64,000 nt of DNA from JAKAXS01 sp965279065 (GCA_965279065.1 OZ257134.1:2542001-2606000); one strand, 5' to 3'. Counted from the stretch's first letter, positions 25,995 to 34,966 are shown. A program made the numbers and translations. Notes: generated by a model not told the origin, from the letters alone.

Positions 25995-26037
25995 GCGCTT
26001 CCGGAAATGTGTGAAGCGGTTTTCCGATAAGTAGCGC
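25995..26037 (+). repeat. 43-nt intergenic palindromic repeat, copy 3
   Basis: Core identical to the copies at 5742 and 18958 apart from single substitutions. The outer arms are GCGCTTC and GTAGCGC. Relative to copy 1 the second outer base pair changed from T-A to C-G on both arms, a compensatory change that supports a selected hairpin. It lies between two convergent genes. Confidence 0.8.
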
Positions 26038-26047
26038 GACGAACAGC

Positions 26048-26926
26048 CTAGACGCCATCGCCCAGTAGCCGCCCGGCCACCGCGTCGAGTTTCTTGACGA
26101 GCGACGCGTCGCGCGCCTCGGGTGCTGTGATGATCGCAACGTCGAGCGCCCGATCCGAGCCGATCGGGCATGGCGGATGCTCGCGCGGAAACTCCTTGGC
26201 CAGCCGGATCACCATCCGCTGCGCCATTTCCGTGTTGCCTTTCATCACAGCCATGATCGAAGCCACGTCCACGGCCGCATGCCCGTCGTGCCAGCAGTCG
26301 TAGTCCGTCACCATGGCGACCGTCGCGTAGCAGATCTCCGCCTCGCGCGCGAGTTTGGCTTCGGGCATGTTCGTCATGCCGATCACGTCGCAGCCCCAGC
26401 TGCGATAGAGATTGCTCTCCGCCCGCGTCGAAAACTGCGGTCCCTCCATCACGAGATAGGTTCCGCCCCGCGTATGCGGCACGCTTTCGAACGTCGCCGC
26501 GGCCTGGATTGCATCCACCAGCAGCGGGCTGACCGGATCGGCCATGGACACGTGCGCCACTAGCCCCGGACCGAAGAAGCTCTTCTCGCGCGCGAACGTC
26601 CGGTCGATGAACTGGTCGACGAGCACGAAATGGCCAGGCGCGAAAATCTCCTTGAGCGATCCGCACGCCGAGATCGACACCAGGTCGGTGACGCCGGCGC
26701 GTTTCAAGGCATCGATGTTGGCGCGGAAGTTGATCGCCGACGGTGGCACGGGATGTCCGCGGCCATGTCGCGGCAGAAAGCGGATCGGCAAGCCGTCGAT
26801 GTCGGCGAACAGGATATCGTCCGACGGCGCCCCCCACGGCGTCATGATGCGCTGCCACCGCTGGTTCTCCAGCTCAGGCAGATTGTAGAACCCGCTGCCG
26901 CCGATGATGCCCAGAACCGACTTCAT
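26048..26926 (-). CDS. mtnP: S-methyl-5'-thioadenosine phosphorylase
   Basis: Splits methylthioadenosine with phosphate into adenine and methylthioribose 1-phosphate, the substrate of MtnA. The 292-residue product shows LGIIGGSGFYNLP with the phosphate loop, FLPRHGRGH, INFRANIDALK, TYLVMEGPQFSTRAES, GMTNMPEAKLAREAEI and TDYDCWHD. These are all typical of the MtnP subgroup. ATG 26924-26926 fits the family N-terminus (MKSVLGIIGG). Its two products are used by the neighbouring apt and mtnA genes. Confidence 0.95.
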   Translation of the reverse strand: MKSVLGIIGGSGFYNLPELENQRWQRIMTPWGAPSDDILFADIDGLPIRFLPRHGRGHPVPPSAINFRANIDALKRAGVTDLVSISACGSLKEIFAPGHFVLVDQFIDRTFAREKSFFGPGLVAHVSMADPVSPLLVDAIQAAATFESVPHTRGGTYLVMEGPQFSTRAESNLYRSWGCDVIGMTNMPEAKLAREAEICYATVAMVTDYDCWHDGHAAVDVASIMAVMKGNTEMAQRMVIRLAKEFPREHPPCPIGSDRALDVAIITAPEARDASLVKKLDAVAGRLLGDGV

Positions 26927-27010
26927 ATGTCCCCCGCAGATCGCCCGCCTGTCCTCCACCAGAACCACGCCGGCCATCCGTGTGCAAGCGGGTTGACGCC
27001 GCCGCGGGCC

Positions 27011-27041
27011 AAATGAGAAAGGCCGGACGATCACGCCCGGC
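27011..27041 (-). terminator. terminator of the petABC operon
   Basis: On the minus strand GGCCGG, a 10-base loop and CCGGCC are followed by TTTCTCATT, 27 bases after the cytochrome c1 stop codon. Confidence 0.65.
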
Positions 27042-27067
27042 CCTCATCAAATTCAGATCGTCGAAGG

Positions 27068-27949
27068 CTAGTGTGCGTCGGCCCAGATCCGCTTCTTGCC
27101 GAGCCAAAGCAGCACGGTGGTGATCAGCAGATACAGCAGCACCACCCAGCCCGTGCTCTTGCGGCTGTTGAGCGAGGGATCGGAGGCCCAGGTTAGAAAC
27201 GCCGCGATATCCGCCGCATTCTTCTCCAGCGAACCGGAACCGTCAGCGTAGGTCTGGAACGCGTCTTTTGCGAGCGGCGGCGACATCGCGATCTGGTGGC
27301 CCGGGAACGCAGCGTTGTAGTGCATGCCGTCCGCCACCGTCACCCCGGCCGGTGGCTCGCCATATCCCGTGAGCAGCGCGTACACATAGTCGGCACCGCC
27401 TTCCTGGTATCCGGTCACGATATCTCTCGCCATCAGCCCAACATGGATCGGCCAGAACGCGCTGTTGTGGACGTTGCGCGCCTTGGCGATGTTGGACAGA
27501 TCCGGCGGCAGCGCGCCGTTCTGCGCGGCTCGCGCCGCCTTGTCGTTCTTGTATGGCCCGAGGATCGGGTCCGACAGCTTTGCCGGCCGGTCGAACATCT
27601 CGCCGGCATCGTTGGGGCCGTCGGTGATTTGGTTGGGCCATTGTTCGGCCAGGGCCTTCACCGAAGCCTCGGGGAACTCTGGTCCCCCGGGCTGCGCCAG
27701 ATTGCGGAAGAAGAGCCGTTTCATCCCGTGGCAGCCGGAGCAGACGTCCTTGTAGATCTGGAAGCCGCGCTGCAGCTGCGCCTTGTCGTACTGGCCCCTG
27801 AGGCCGCCGAACGCCCACGTCTGCCGTTCGATGTGATGCTCGCCGCCTTCGGCAGCCATGGCGCCCGGCGCAAGCGCGAGCAGCACCGCTGTCACCATCC
27901 CGAACCCCAGCGCCTTGAAAGTGTACGTCTTGAACGAGGTCTTGCTCAT
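27068..27949 (-). CDS. petC: cytochrome c1 of the ubiquinol-cytochrome c reductase
   Basis: Heme-bearing subunit of complex III, passing electrons from the Rieske protein to cytochrome c at the periplasmic side of the inner membrane. The 293-residue precursor has a signal peptide (LLALAPGAMA), a CxxCH heme site in DVCSGCHGMK, and the NGALPPDLSNIAKAR and GLMARDIV regions. The C-terminal membrane anchor is VVLLYLLITTVLLWLGKKRIW. ATG 27947-27949 fits the signal peptide. Last gene of petABC, 16 bases after cytochrome b. Confidence 0.96.
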   Translation of the reverse strand: MSKTSFKTYTFKALGFGMVTAVLLALAPGAMAAEGGEHHIERQTWAFGGLRGQYDKAQLQRGFQIYKDVCSGCHGMKRLFFRNLAQPGGPEFPEASVKALAEQWPNQITDGPNDAGEMFDRPAKLSDPILGPYKNDKAARAAQNGALPPDLSNIAKARNVHNSAFWPIHVGLMARDIVTGYQEGGADYVYALLTGYGEPPAGVTVADGMHYNAAFPGHQIAMSPPLAKDAFQTYADGSGSLEKNAADIAAFLTWASDPSLNSRKSTGWVVLLYLLITTVLLWLGKKRIWADAH

Positions 27950-27965
27950 TGGTCGGTCCCCGTCC

Positions 27966-29252
27966 TCAACGTTTCTCTGGCGCGGCGGCAGCCGTCGCGG
28001 GCGACGCAGCACCCCCGCCGGCCGACCCCAGCACGCTTTCCGCAATGGAGCGCGGCAGCCTGTGCGGCGTCTCGATCAGACCCACGATCGGCATGACCAG
28101 CAGGAAGTGGGCGAAATAGTAGAATGTGAAGATGCGCGCCCAGAACACGTACACGCCTTCCGCCGGCATGGCACCGAGATAGCCGAGCGCCAGACACGTG
28201 AAGCCGAACAGCCAGAAGAACCACTTGTAGATCGGCCGATACTTGGACGAGCGCACGCGGCTGGTATCGAGCCACGGCACGAAGACCAGGATTGCGATCG
28301 CCGAGAACATCGCGATCACGCCGCCCAGCTTGGAGGGGATGGCGCGCAGGATCGCGTAGAACGGCAGGAAATACCATTCCGGCACGATATGCGGCGGTGT
28401 CACCAGCGGGTTCGCTTCGATGTAGTTGTCCGCGTGTCCGAGATAGTCGGGCATCACGAACGCGAACCAGGCAAACACCAGCAGGAATGCAAACAATCCC
28501 ACGGCGTCCTTGGCGACCGCATGCGGGAACATCGGCACTGCATCTGCCTTGGTCCGGATGTCGAGGCCGGCCGGATTGTTCTGCCCCGCCACGTGCAAGG
28601 CCCAGATATGCAGGATGACGAGGCCGGCAATCACGAACGGCAGCAGATAGTGCAGCGAGAAGAAGCGGTTGAGCGTCGTCCCCGAAACCGAGTACCCGCC
28701 CCACAGCCATTCGACGATGGCCGTTCCGAGTCCCGGAATGATCTCATTCAGCGACGAGAACAGGTTCGTGATCACCGTCACGCCCCAGAAGCTCATCTGC
28801 CCCCACGGCAGCGCGTAACCCATGAAGGCCGTCGCCATCATCACCAGGAAGATGAGCACACCCAGGATCCACAGCACCTCGCGCGGCGCCTTGTAGGAAC
28901 CGTAGTACAGGCCGCGGAAGATGTGGATATAGACCGCGATGAAGAACATCGAGGCGCCGACCGCATGGAAGTTGCGGATCATGTAGCCGTAGTTCACGTC
29001 GCGCCGGATATGCTCGACGGAGTTGAAGGCTTCCGCCCCGCTCGGCTGGTAGTGCATCGCCAGCACCAAACCGGTGAGGATCTGTGCGGCCAGACAAAAC
29101 GACAGGATACCGCCGAACGTCCAAAGATAGTTCAGGTTTCGCGGTGTTGGAAAATCCACGAAGCTGCCGTGCACCAGACGGGCAACCGGCAGCCGTTCAT
29201 CCATCCATTTGCCGAAGCGGCTGGTGGGTGTGTAGTGCGACTCGTGAGCCAT
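27966..29252 (-). CDS. petB: cytochrome b of the ubiquinol-cytochrome c reductase
   Basis: The 428-residue membrane core of complex III with quinol and quinone sites and two b hemes. Visible are the heme-ligand helices (RNFHAVGASMFFIAVYIHIF and the later FSLHYLLPFVIAGLVILHIW) and the PEWYF quinol-site motif in HIVPEWYFLPFYAILR. The alphaproteobacterial C-terminal extension ends in an Ala/Pro tail. ATG 29250-29252 gives MAHESHYTP. It lies 14 bases after petA. Confidence 0.97.
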   Translation of the reverse strand: MAHESHYTPTSRFGKWMDERLPVARLVHGSFVDFPTPRNLNYLWTFGGILSFCLAAQILTGLVLAMHYQPSGAEAFNSVEHIRRDVNYGYMIRNFHAVGASMFFIAVYIHIFRGLYYGSYKAPREVLWILGVLIFLVMMATAFMGYALPWGQMSFWGVTVITNLFSSLNEIIPGLGTAIVEWLWGGYSVSGTTLNRFFSLHYLLPFVIAGLVILHIWALHVAGQNNPAGLDIRTKADAVPMFPHAVAKDAVGLFAFLLVFAWFAFVMPDYLGHADNYIEANPLVTPPHIVPEWYFLPFYAILRAIPSKLGGVIAMFSAIAILVFVPWLDTSRVRSSKYRPIYKWFFWLFGFTCLALGYLGAMPAEGVYVFWARIFTFYYFAHFLLVMPIVGLIETPHRLPRSIAESVLGSAGGGAASPATAAAAPEKR

Positions 29253-29266
29253 GCTGCGCGTCGTCC

Positions 29267-29842
29267 TCAGCCGATTTTGATTTTTGTGTCGGAGATGAAG
29301 GCATAAGGCGGCACTTCGAGATTGCGCGGTGCCGGACCTTTGCGGATGCGCCCCGAGGTGTCGTAGTGCGAGCCGTGGCACGGGCAGAACCAGCCGCCGT
29401 AATCGCCGCGTTCGTCACCCATGGACTGGCCCTTGGGAATGCAGCCGAGATGCGTGCAGATGCCTACCAGCACCAGCCAGTTCGTCTTGCCTTCCTTGAC
29501 GCGGTTGACGTCGTCGGCCGGGGTGTCCTCTGGCAGCAGGTCGTTGCGCGCGGAATTATCCGGCACCTGATCGCCCTTCACCTCGGTGGCCTTGGCGATC
29601 TCTTCCTTCGTGCGGTTGCGGATGAACACCGGCTTGCCGCGCCACATTGCAGTGATCGCCTGGCCTTCCTTGATCGGCGATAGGTCGATCTCGGTCGACG
29701 CCAATGCCTGAGTGCTGGCATCAGGATTCATCTGCGCCACGAACGGCCACAGCGTAGCCGCCGCCCCGACGGCGGCGAATGCATTGCCCGCGATCACAAG
29801 AAAATCGCGGCGGGTTGGCTCGTCATCGGCGTGAGATGCCAC
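29267..29842 (-). CDS. petA: Rieske iron-sulfur subunit of the ubiquinol-cytochrome c reductase
   Basis: A 191-residue [2Fe-2S] protein. The twin-arginine segment TRRDFLVIAG and a hydrophobic anchor lie at the N-terminus; the cluster ligands are in CTHLGCIP and CPCHGSHYD. A GTG start at 29840-29842 is preferred because a GGAGG ribosome binding site lies 6 bases upstream and the length is normal; an upstream start would add 37 residues. First gene of petABC, followed closely by petB. Confidence 0.95.
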   Translation of the reverse strand: MASHADDEPTRRDFLVIAGNAFAAVGAAATLWPFVAQMNPDASTQALASTEIDLSPIKEGQAITAMWRGKPVFIRNRTKEEIAKATEVKGDQVPDNSARNDLLPEDTPADDVNRVKEGKTNWLVLVGICTHLGCIPKGQSMGDERGDYGGWFCPCHGSHYDTSGRIRKGPAPRNLEVPPYAFISDTKIKIG

Positions 29843-30155
29843 GTCAGCCTCCAAAGGCACTGGTTTTTCTGAGCCACGAACCCGATGACTGGCCGCGGCG
29901 CGACCGATTGTCGGATACGCCTTAAGCCGGATTCTGGATGAACCCGGTTTCAAAACGCCAAGCGGTTATGCTGCGGCGCGCCCAGTCCCGATGGGCTCGC
30001 GTTCGGCTAGACAGAAGACGCAATATCCCGCATCGGCGTCGGCGACTTTCGCGCTACTCTATGCATCGTTCATTGTGCGACTCAAGACATCCAACGGCCT
30101 ACCCCATTGGGCAATTTGGCGCAGCCCATCCGGGCAAGGAGGTAATCGCGATTCG
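29843..30155. other. divergent spacer petA - trmL
   Basis: About 310 bases that must hold the petABC and trmL promoters. No hairpin or recognised operator was seen. An AAGGAGGT at 30135-30142 lies upstream of trmL, with rather long spacing (about 13 bases) to the ATG. Confidence 0.5.
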
Positions 30156-30611
30156 ATGCGCCTGGCTCTTTATCAACCCGACATTCCACAAAACACAGGC
30201 ACTATCCTGCGCATGGCGGCATGCCTCGGCGTGCCCGTCGATGTCATTGGGCCAACCGGATTCGATATGAGCGACAAGGCTCTACGCCGGGCCGGCCTGG
30301 ATTATCTGGATCATGTCGAGCTGACCCGCCATCTCGACTGGCCCTCGTTCCAGTCCGCGAATGCGCAAGCGCGCATCGTTCTGATCACCTCGCACGGGAC
30401 GCTTCCCTACACAGCTTTCGCATTCGAGCCTGGCGACATCATCCTGATGGGTCGCGAGTCGGCAGGCGCACCGGCAGCGGTCCACGAGGCCGCGGCCGCG
30501 CGGCTGCGCATTCCGATCCGCCCCGAACTGCGCTCCCTCAACCTGGCTGTCGCCGCCGGTATCGTCCTGGCCGAAGCCATCCGCCAGACCGAAACTTGGC
30601 CAACTCAGTAA
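30156..30611 (+). CDS. trmL: tRNA (cytidine(34)-2'-O)-methyltransferase
   Basis: A 151-residue SPOUT methyltransferase that 2'-O-methylates the wobble base of tRNA-Leu. It begins MRLALYQPDIPQNTGTILR and contains LGVPVDVIGPTGFDMSDK. The knot motifs are GDIILMGRESAGAP and RIPIRPELRSLNLAVAAGIVLAE split over the C-terminus. Length and order fit TrmL. The start at 30156 agrees with the family; longer in-frame N-termini are not conserved. It diverges from petA. Confidence 0.93.
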   Translation: MRLALYQPDIPQNTGTILRMAACLGVPVDVIGPTGFDMSDKALRRAGLDYLDHVELTRHLDWPSFQSANAQARIVLITSHGTLPYTAFAFEPGDIILMGRESAGAPAAVHEAAAARLRIPIRPELRSLNLAVAAGIVLAEAIRQTETWPTQ

Positions 30612-30641
30612 AAAGCCCCGACCTGGTAGGGCCGGGGCTTT
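30612..30641 (+). terminator. terminator after trmL
   Basis: AAAGCCCCG and CGGGGCTTT form a perfect 9-bp stem with a 12-base loop immediately after the trmL stop. A/T-rich ends on both sides make it usable in both directions for the convergent gene. Confidence 0.8.
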
Positions 30642-30686
30642 CCAACTTTGACAACCCAAAAGGGATCACCCTCTAGGCGTACGATT

Positions 30687-31598
30687 TTACTGCAGACCGT
30701 CCACGCAGATGTCGACCTTCTTCAAGGTCAGCTTCTTCTTCATGGTGACGATCTCGACCCGATCAATCGACCGCGTACGGCCCCTGACGGAAATCGGCGG
30801 CGTCTCGCCATTCTTTGGGATATCGGCGCGGATCTGAAGATTGTCCGGTTCGCCATTGGAATAGACGATGCGGGCATCCAGCAGACGGATCTTCTCGCGC
30901 TTGGCGCGGAACTTCACCGCCTTGAAGCGGCCATCGCGGCGCCCGACCGGGATCACATCGCGATCGGCGCCGAACAGCGCCACGCTGCGGCAGCCGAGCT
31001 CAACCCACTCAGGCGGACCGCCCCAGCGGCGCGGCGGTGGACCCGGAGGAGGTCCACCAGCCCGGCGATCGTCCTGACGGCCATAAACCTCTACGACGGC
31101 CCTGTCGTCACGCCATGGCCGGCCGACCGACCGGTAGACGAAATCGATGCTGTCGATGGCGCGGTCGCCGCCGCGCAGATCGATCGGACGCGTCCGCTGG
31201 CCTTCCTTGATGATGCCGTTGACGGTGAATCTTTGCGGCTCACCGCGCGCGAAGTTGACCTGCATTTCGCGGATCTCGACATCGCCGTTCTTGACGCTGA
31301 GCACGAGCGCTTCGAAGCGCCCCTCGCGACGGCCGACCCGGATCGTATCGCGTTCACCGCGGAACCGGACCGTCTGCGATCCCAGCAATTCGTAGTGGTC
31401 GTCGCCACGCCGATCATCACGCCGATCGTCACCACGACGATCGTCATCGCCCCTGCGGTAATCGCCCCCGCGATCATCACCCCTGCGGTCGTCGCCTCGG
31501 CGGTCATCGCGGTCCCGCTGTGCGGACGCGGGCGCGGCCGCTACCGTCAGCGTGATCAATGCCGCACAGAGCGCATTGAACACAAGTTTCACTGACAT
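30687..31598 (-). CDS. secreted protein with two DUF2541-like domains and an Asp/Arg repeat tract
   Basis: A 303-residue exported protein. A signal peptide ends near residue 26 (TVAAAPASAQ). Residues about 28-68 form a tract of RRGDD / DDRRGDD units. Two homologous domains follow, about 70-157 and 205-293. They share LGxxxVxxxGxRDxIxVGRRxGRFxA, GEPxxxxxxxxIxxGxxTxPIxxRGxxRxIDxxxxV and lie on either side of a Pro/Gly-rich linker. The domain resembles DUF2541, of unknown function. The tract comes from near-perfect 15-18-base DNA repeats (31400-31530). Probably periplasmic. Confidence 0.7.
   Translation of the reverse strand: MSVKLVFNALCAALITLTVAAAPASAQRDRDDRRGDDRRGDDRGGDYRRGDDDRRGDDRRDDRRGDDHYELLGSQTVRFRGERDTIRVGRREGRFEALVLSVKNGDVEIREMQVNFARGEPQRFTVNGIIKEGQRTRPIDLRGGDRAIDSIDFVYRSVGRPWRDDRAVVEVYGRQDDRRAGGPPPGPPPRRWGGPPEWVELGCRSVALFGADRDVIPVGRRDGRFKAVKFRAKREKIRLLDARIVYSNGEPDNLQIRADIPKNGETPPISVRGRTRSIDRVEIVTMKKKLTLKKVDICVDGLQ
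31420..31515 (-). repeat. short tandem coding repeat (Asp/Arg/Gly units)
   Basis: Imperfect tandem repeats of GATGACCGCCGCGGC-like units encode RGDDRRGDD-type peptides inside the DUF2541-like protein. The unit number could change by slippage. Confidence 0.55.
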
Positions 31599-31792
31599 TA
31601 TTTCCTCCCACGTAAACGTACTGACCAGGCGGCGCCGGCGGCCACCGCAAATGCGGCATTCGGAGGCGTCGACTTGGCGATAGTGCGACTTTACGGCACC
31701 CGGATGGCGGTTGTGACACAACCGGCATAAGTGCCGTAACAATTTGAGCTGAATGGCTGGCCGGCCTTTTGAAGCGCCAGCCTTTGAAGGGA

Positions 31793-31823
31793 TTGAGCCG
31801 AGCCCGCGAGGAGCCCGGCTCAA
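31793..31823 (-). terminator. possible terminator of the ABC exporter gene
   Basis: TTGAGCCG and CGGCTCAA form an 8-bp stem with a 15-base loop directly after the stop codon at 31826; the T-run is weak. Confidence 0.4.
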
Positions 31824-31825
31824 GT

Positions 31826-33691
31826 TTATTCGGCCGCTTCGCGCGCCAGGAACCCACCGGACTGGCGCGCCCACAGCTCCGCATAAAGCCCGCCACGCTT
31901 CAGCAATTCGCTATGCGAGCCATCTTCGACGATCGCGCCCTGATCCATGATGATCAGCCGGTCCATTGCCGCGATCGTCGACAATCGGTGCGCGATGGCA
32001 ATGACGGTCTTGCCCTGCATCAGGTTGTAGAGCTGCTCCTGGATCGCCTGCTCCACCTCCGAGTCGAGCGCGCTCGTCGCCTCATCCAGAACCAGGATCG
32101 GCGCATCCTTCAGCAACACGCGTGCGATGGCGACGCGCTGTCTCTGGCCACCCGACAGCTTGACACCGCGTTCGCCGGTATGGGCCTGGTATCCGGTCCT
32201 TCCGGACAGATCCTGCAGCCCGACGATGAAGTCGTGCGCGTGCGCCTTCTTGGCCGCCGCGATCGCTGCTTCCTCGCCGCCATCCGGCCGCCCGTACAGG
32301 ATGTTCTCCAGCACCGACCGGTGCAGCAGCGACGTGTCCTGCGTCACCATGCCGATCGCTGCTCGCAGACTGTCCTGCGTCACCTGCGACACGTCCTGGC
32401 CATCGATCAGCAGTCTCCCACCGTCGAGATCCCAGAACCGCAGCAGCAGGTTCACCAGCGTCGACTTGCCCGCACCCGAACGGCCGACAAGCCCGACCTT
32501 CTCGCCCGGCGCGATCGTCAGCGACAGGTTTTCGATGATGTGGCCGCGCTTGTCCTGCGGGTTGCGCCCGTAGTTGAAGCGGATGCCCTCGTAGCGGATC
32601 TCGCCCCTCGGCACCGTGAGCGGTTTGGCACCCGCAACGTCCACGACCTTGCGGTCGCGCGCGATCGTCGTGATGCCGTCGTGGATGATGCCGATCTGTT
32701 CGAACAACCCAGCCACTTCCCACATGATCCAGTGCGCCATGCCCTGCATGCGCAGCACCAGGCCCACGGCGAACGCAATCGCGCCCGTCGTCGCCGCACC
32801 GATTGACCACAGCCAGATGGCCGTGCCCGTGATCGAGAACAGCAGCGCACAATTCAGCGTGTTGAGCGTCAGCGTCAACAATGTGACCAGCCGCATCTGC
32901 ACGTAGACCGTGTCCAGGAACGGCGCCATGCCGCCCTTGGCGTAGCTGTCCTCACGGTCCGCATGCGCGAACATCTTCACCGTGGCGATGTTGGTGTAGG
33001 TGTCGACGATACGCCCGGTCATGATTGACCGCGCGTCCGATTGCACGGTCGAGATCTTGCCCAACCGTGGAATGAAATAGCGCAGCGCCATCACGTAGCC
33101 GACGAACCAGATCAGCATCGGTGCCGTCAGCCGCAGGTCGCTGGCCGCGAACATCAGCAGCGCACCCGTGAAATAGATGCCGACGTAGACGAACACCTCC
33201 GCGAGTTTCATCACCGTCTCGCGCACGGCCAGTGACGTCTGCATCACCTTGGTCGAGACGCGGCCGGCGAAGTCGTCGTTGAAGAACTCCATCGACTGGC
33301 GCAGCACGTAGCGATGCATCTGCCAGCGCGTGCGCATGGAGAAGTTCCCCATGACGCCCTGGTGCAGGACAGACTCGTACCAGAATTTCAGACCCGGAAT
33401 GACCAGCAGCACGACCGCGCTCATGCTCAGCAGAAACCACCCGTGCTCCTGCCAGACCGTTTCCGGTTTGGCCACGCTGAGCCAGTCGACCAGGCGGCCG
33501 AGGAACGCGAACAGCGACACCTCGATCAGCGCGACGGCCGCGGCCAGCACGGATGTCGCAATGATCATCCAGCGCATCGGCCACGTGTAAAACGTCACGA
33601 ACCCACGGAAATCCGACGGCGGTCGTGGCGCCGGCCCGGACGGGAAGGGATCGTATCTGGTCTCCAGCCAGCGGAAGACGCGGGCGAACAT
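31826..33691 (-). CDS. ABC exporter, fused transmembrane and ATPase domains
   Basis: A 621-residue half transporter of the MsbA/multidrug type that works as a dimer in the inner membrane. The first 340 residues hold six membrane helices of the ABC exporter fold (YTWPMRWMIIATSVLAAAVA at the start). The ATPase domain has Walker A GRSGAGKST, signature LSGGQRQR, Walker B ILVLDEATSALDSE and H-loop AIAHRLSTI. The substrate (lipid, drug or peptide) cannot be predicted. It has its own spacer and is divergent from hemF. Confidence 0.92.
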   Translation of the reverse strand: MFARVFRWLETRYDPFPSGPAPRPPSDFRGFVTFYTWPMRWMIIATSVLAAAVALIEVSLFAFLGRLVDWLSVAKPETVWQEHGWFLLSMSAVVLLVIPGLKFWYESVLHQGVMGNFSMRTRWQMHRYVLRQSMEFFNDDFAGRVSTKVMQTSLAVRETVMKLAEVFVYVGIYFTGALLMFAASDLRLTAPMLIWFVGYVMALRYFIPRLGKISTVQSDARSIMTGRIVDTYTNIATVKMFAHADREDSYAKGGMAPFLDTVYVQMRLVTLLTLTLNTLNCALLFSITGTAIWLWSIGAATTGAIAFAVGLVLRMQGMAHWIMWEVAGLFEQIGIIHDGITTIARDRKVVDVAGAKPLTVPRGEIRYEGIRFNYGRNPQDKRGHIIENLSLTIAPGEKVGLVGRSGAGKSTLVNLLLRFWDLDGGRLLIDGQDVSQVTQDSLRAAIGMVTQDTSLLHRSVLENILYGRPDGGEEAAIAAAKKAHAHDFIVGLQDLSGRTGYQAHTGERGVKLSGGQRQRVAIARVLLKDAPILVLDEATSALDSEVEQAIQEQLYNLMQGKTVIAIAHRLSTIAAMDRLIIMDQGAIVEDGSHSELLKRGGLYAELWARQSGGFLAREAAE

Positions 33692-34018
33692 GAGTGGCTC
33701 CTAGACCTCGTAAGGTCTGATCTGATGGGTCGCAAAGACCGGATTGGACGGCCAAGAAACGAGACAGCATGCCAAGATCTGTCGGTTTCGGATGTAGCCC
33801 CCGGAACAAAGCAAGGAACTACACGAGGAACTACGGCCGTGGCGCGCTGCGTGCGCCGTGATTTGGGGACGGCGCCTGCGCAGCACAATTGGATGCCGTC
33901 TTATACATCGCGTGTGACGGCAATATCGAGGCAGAACTGTCACCAACTGTTCCAGCTTGCACCGATATCACAAACCGTCTCAAATCCCCGCCGTATAACG
34001 AGAAACGGAAACCTACAC
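33692..34018. other. divergent spacer ABC exporter - hemF
   Basis: About 325 bases holding both promoters. It becomes A/T-richer from 33890. No operator or gene was recognised; an in-frame extension of hemF through this region has no family resemblance. Confidence 0.45.
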
Positions 34019-34939
34019 GTGTCCCCTCCCGAGATCCCAGCCTTGCCACTTCCGACGGATGCCCAGGACCGCGCCCGAGCGTGGTTCGAGGACCTGCGCG
34101 ATCAGATCTGCACCGCCTTCGAAGCCCTCGAGACGAGCCTGCCGGCCGATGCGCCCTTGGGCGATCGCGACCCCGGCCGTTTCGTCCGCACGCCTTGGCA
34201 ACGCGCGGACCACACCGGCGTCCCCGGCGGCGGCGGTACGATGAGCATGATCAAAGGCCGCGTCTTCGAGAAGGCCGGCGTGCACACCTCCACCGTCCAT
34301 GGCGAGTTCGCGCCCGAGTTCCGCGCTCAGATCCCCGGCGCCTTGGAAGATCCGCGTTTCTGGGCCTCGGGCATCTCCCTCATCGCCCACCCGAACAACC
34401 CCAACGTCCCTGCCGTGCACATGAACACGCGGATGGTGGTCACCAGCAAATGGTGGCTCGGCGGCGGCGCCGACCTGACCCCCGTCCTCGATCGCCGCCG
34501 CACCGACGCCGATACCGACACGCTGGCCTTCCATGCCGCCATGCACGGCGCCTGCGCCCAGCACGCAATCGCCGACTACCCGAAGTTTCGCAAATGGTGC
34601 GAGGAATACTTCTATCTGCCCCATCGCAAGGAAACGCGCGGCGTCGGCGGCATCTTCTACGACTACATCGCCCCACTGCCCGAGCAGGGCGGCTTCGACG
34701 CGGCGCTGGCCCTGACGCAGGACGTTGGCCGTAGCTTCCTGCGCGTCTATCCGATGATCGTGCGTGGCAACTACACGATGCCCTGGACGCCCGCCGACCG
34801 CGAGGAACAGCTGATCCGCCGCGGCCGCTACGTCGAGTTCAACCTGCTCTACGACCGCGGCACCGTCTTCGGCCTGAAAACCGGCGGCAACGTCGACAGC
34901 ATCCTGTCGTCCCTCCCACCCGAAGTGAAATGGCCCTAG
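34019..34939 (+). CDS. hemF: oxygen-dependent coproporphyrinogen-III oxidase
   Basis: Aerobic oxidative decarboxylation of coproporphyrinogen III in heme synthesis. Family blocks: GGGGTMSMIKGRVFEKAGV, AVHMNTRMVVTSKWWLGGGAD, KETRGVGGIFYDY and RGRYVEFNLLYDRGTVFGLKTGG within the C-terminal half. The GTG start at 34019 gives 306 residues, normal length; much longer in-frame starts upstream lack homology. Its ribosome binding site is weak. The protein is a cytoplasmic dimer. No other heme synthesis gene is near. Confidence 0.94.
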   Translation: MSPPEIPALPLPTDAQDRARAWFEDLRDQICTAFEALETSLPADAPLGDRDPGRFVRTPWQRADHTGVPGGGGTMSMIKGRVFEKAGVHTSTVHGEFAPEFRAQIPGALEDPRFWASGISLIAHPNNPNVPAVHMNTRMVVTSKWWLGGGADLTPVLDRRRTDADTDTLAFHAAMHGACAQHAIADYPKFRKWCEEYFYLPHRKETRGVGGIFYDYIAPLPEQGGFDAALALTQDVGRSFLRVYPMIVRGNYTMPWTPADREEQLIRRGRYVEFNLLYDRGTVFGLKTGGNVDSILSSLPPEVKWP

Positions 34940-34944
34940 CGAAA

Positions 34945-34966
34945 GGGTCAGACCGAGGTTTGACCC
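34945..34966. terminator. hairpin between convergent hemF and channel genes
   Basis: GGGTCAGAC and GTTTGACCC form a 9-bp stem (one G-T) with loop CGAG. No T-run, so terminator function is uncertain. Confidence 0.35.

Noticed and set aside
29991..30155. Long N-terminal extension of trmL
   Set aside because: The in-frame codons are not similar to the family, and homologues begin at the MRLALYQP methionine.
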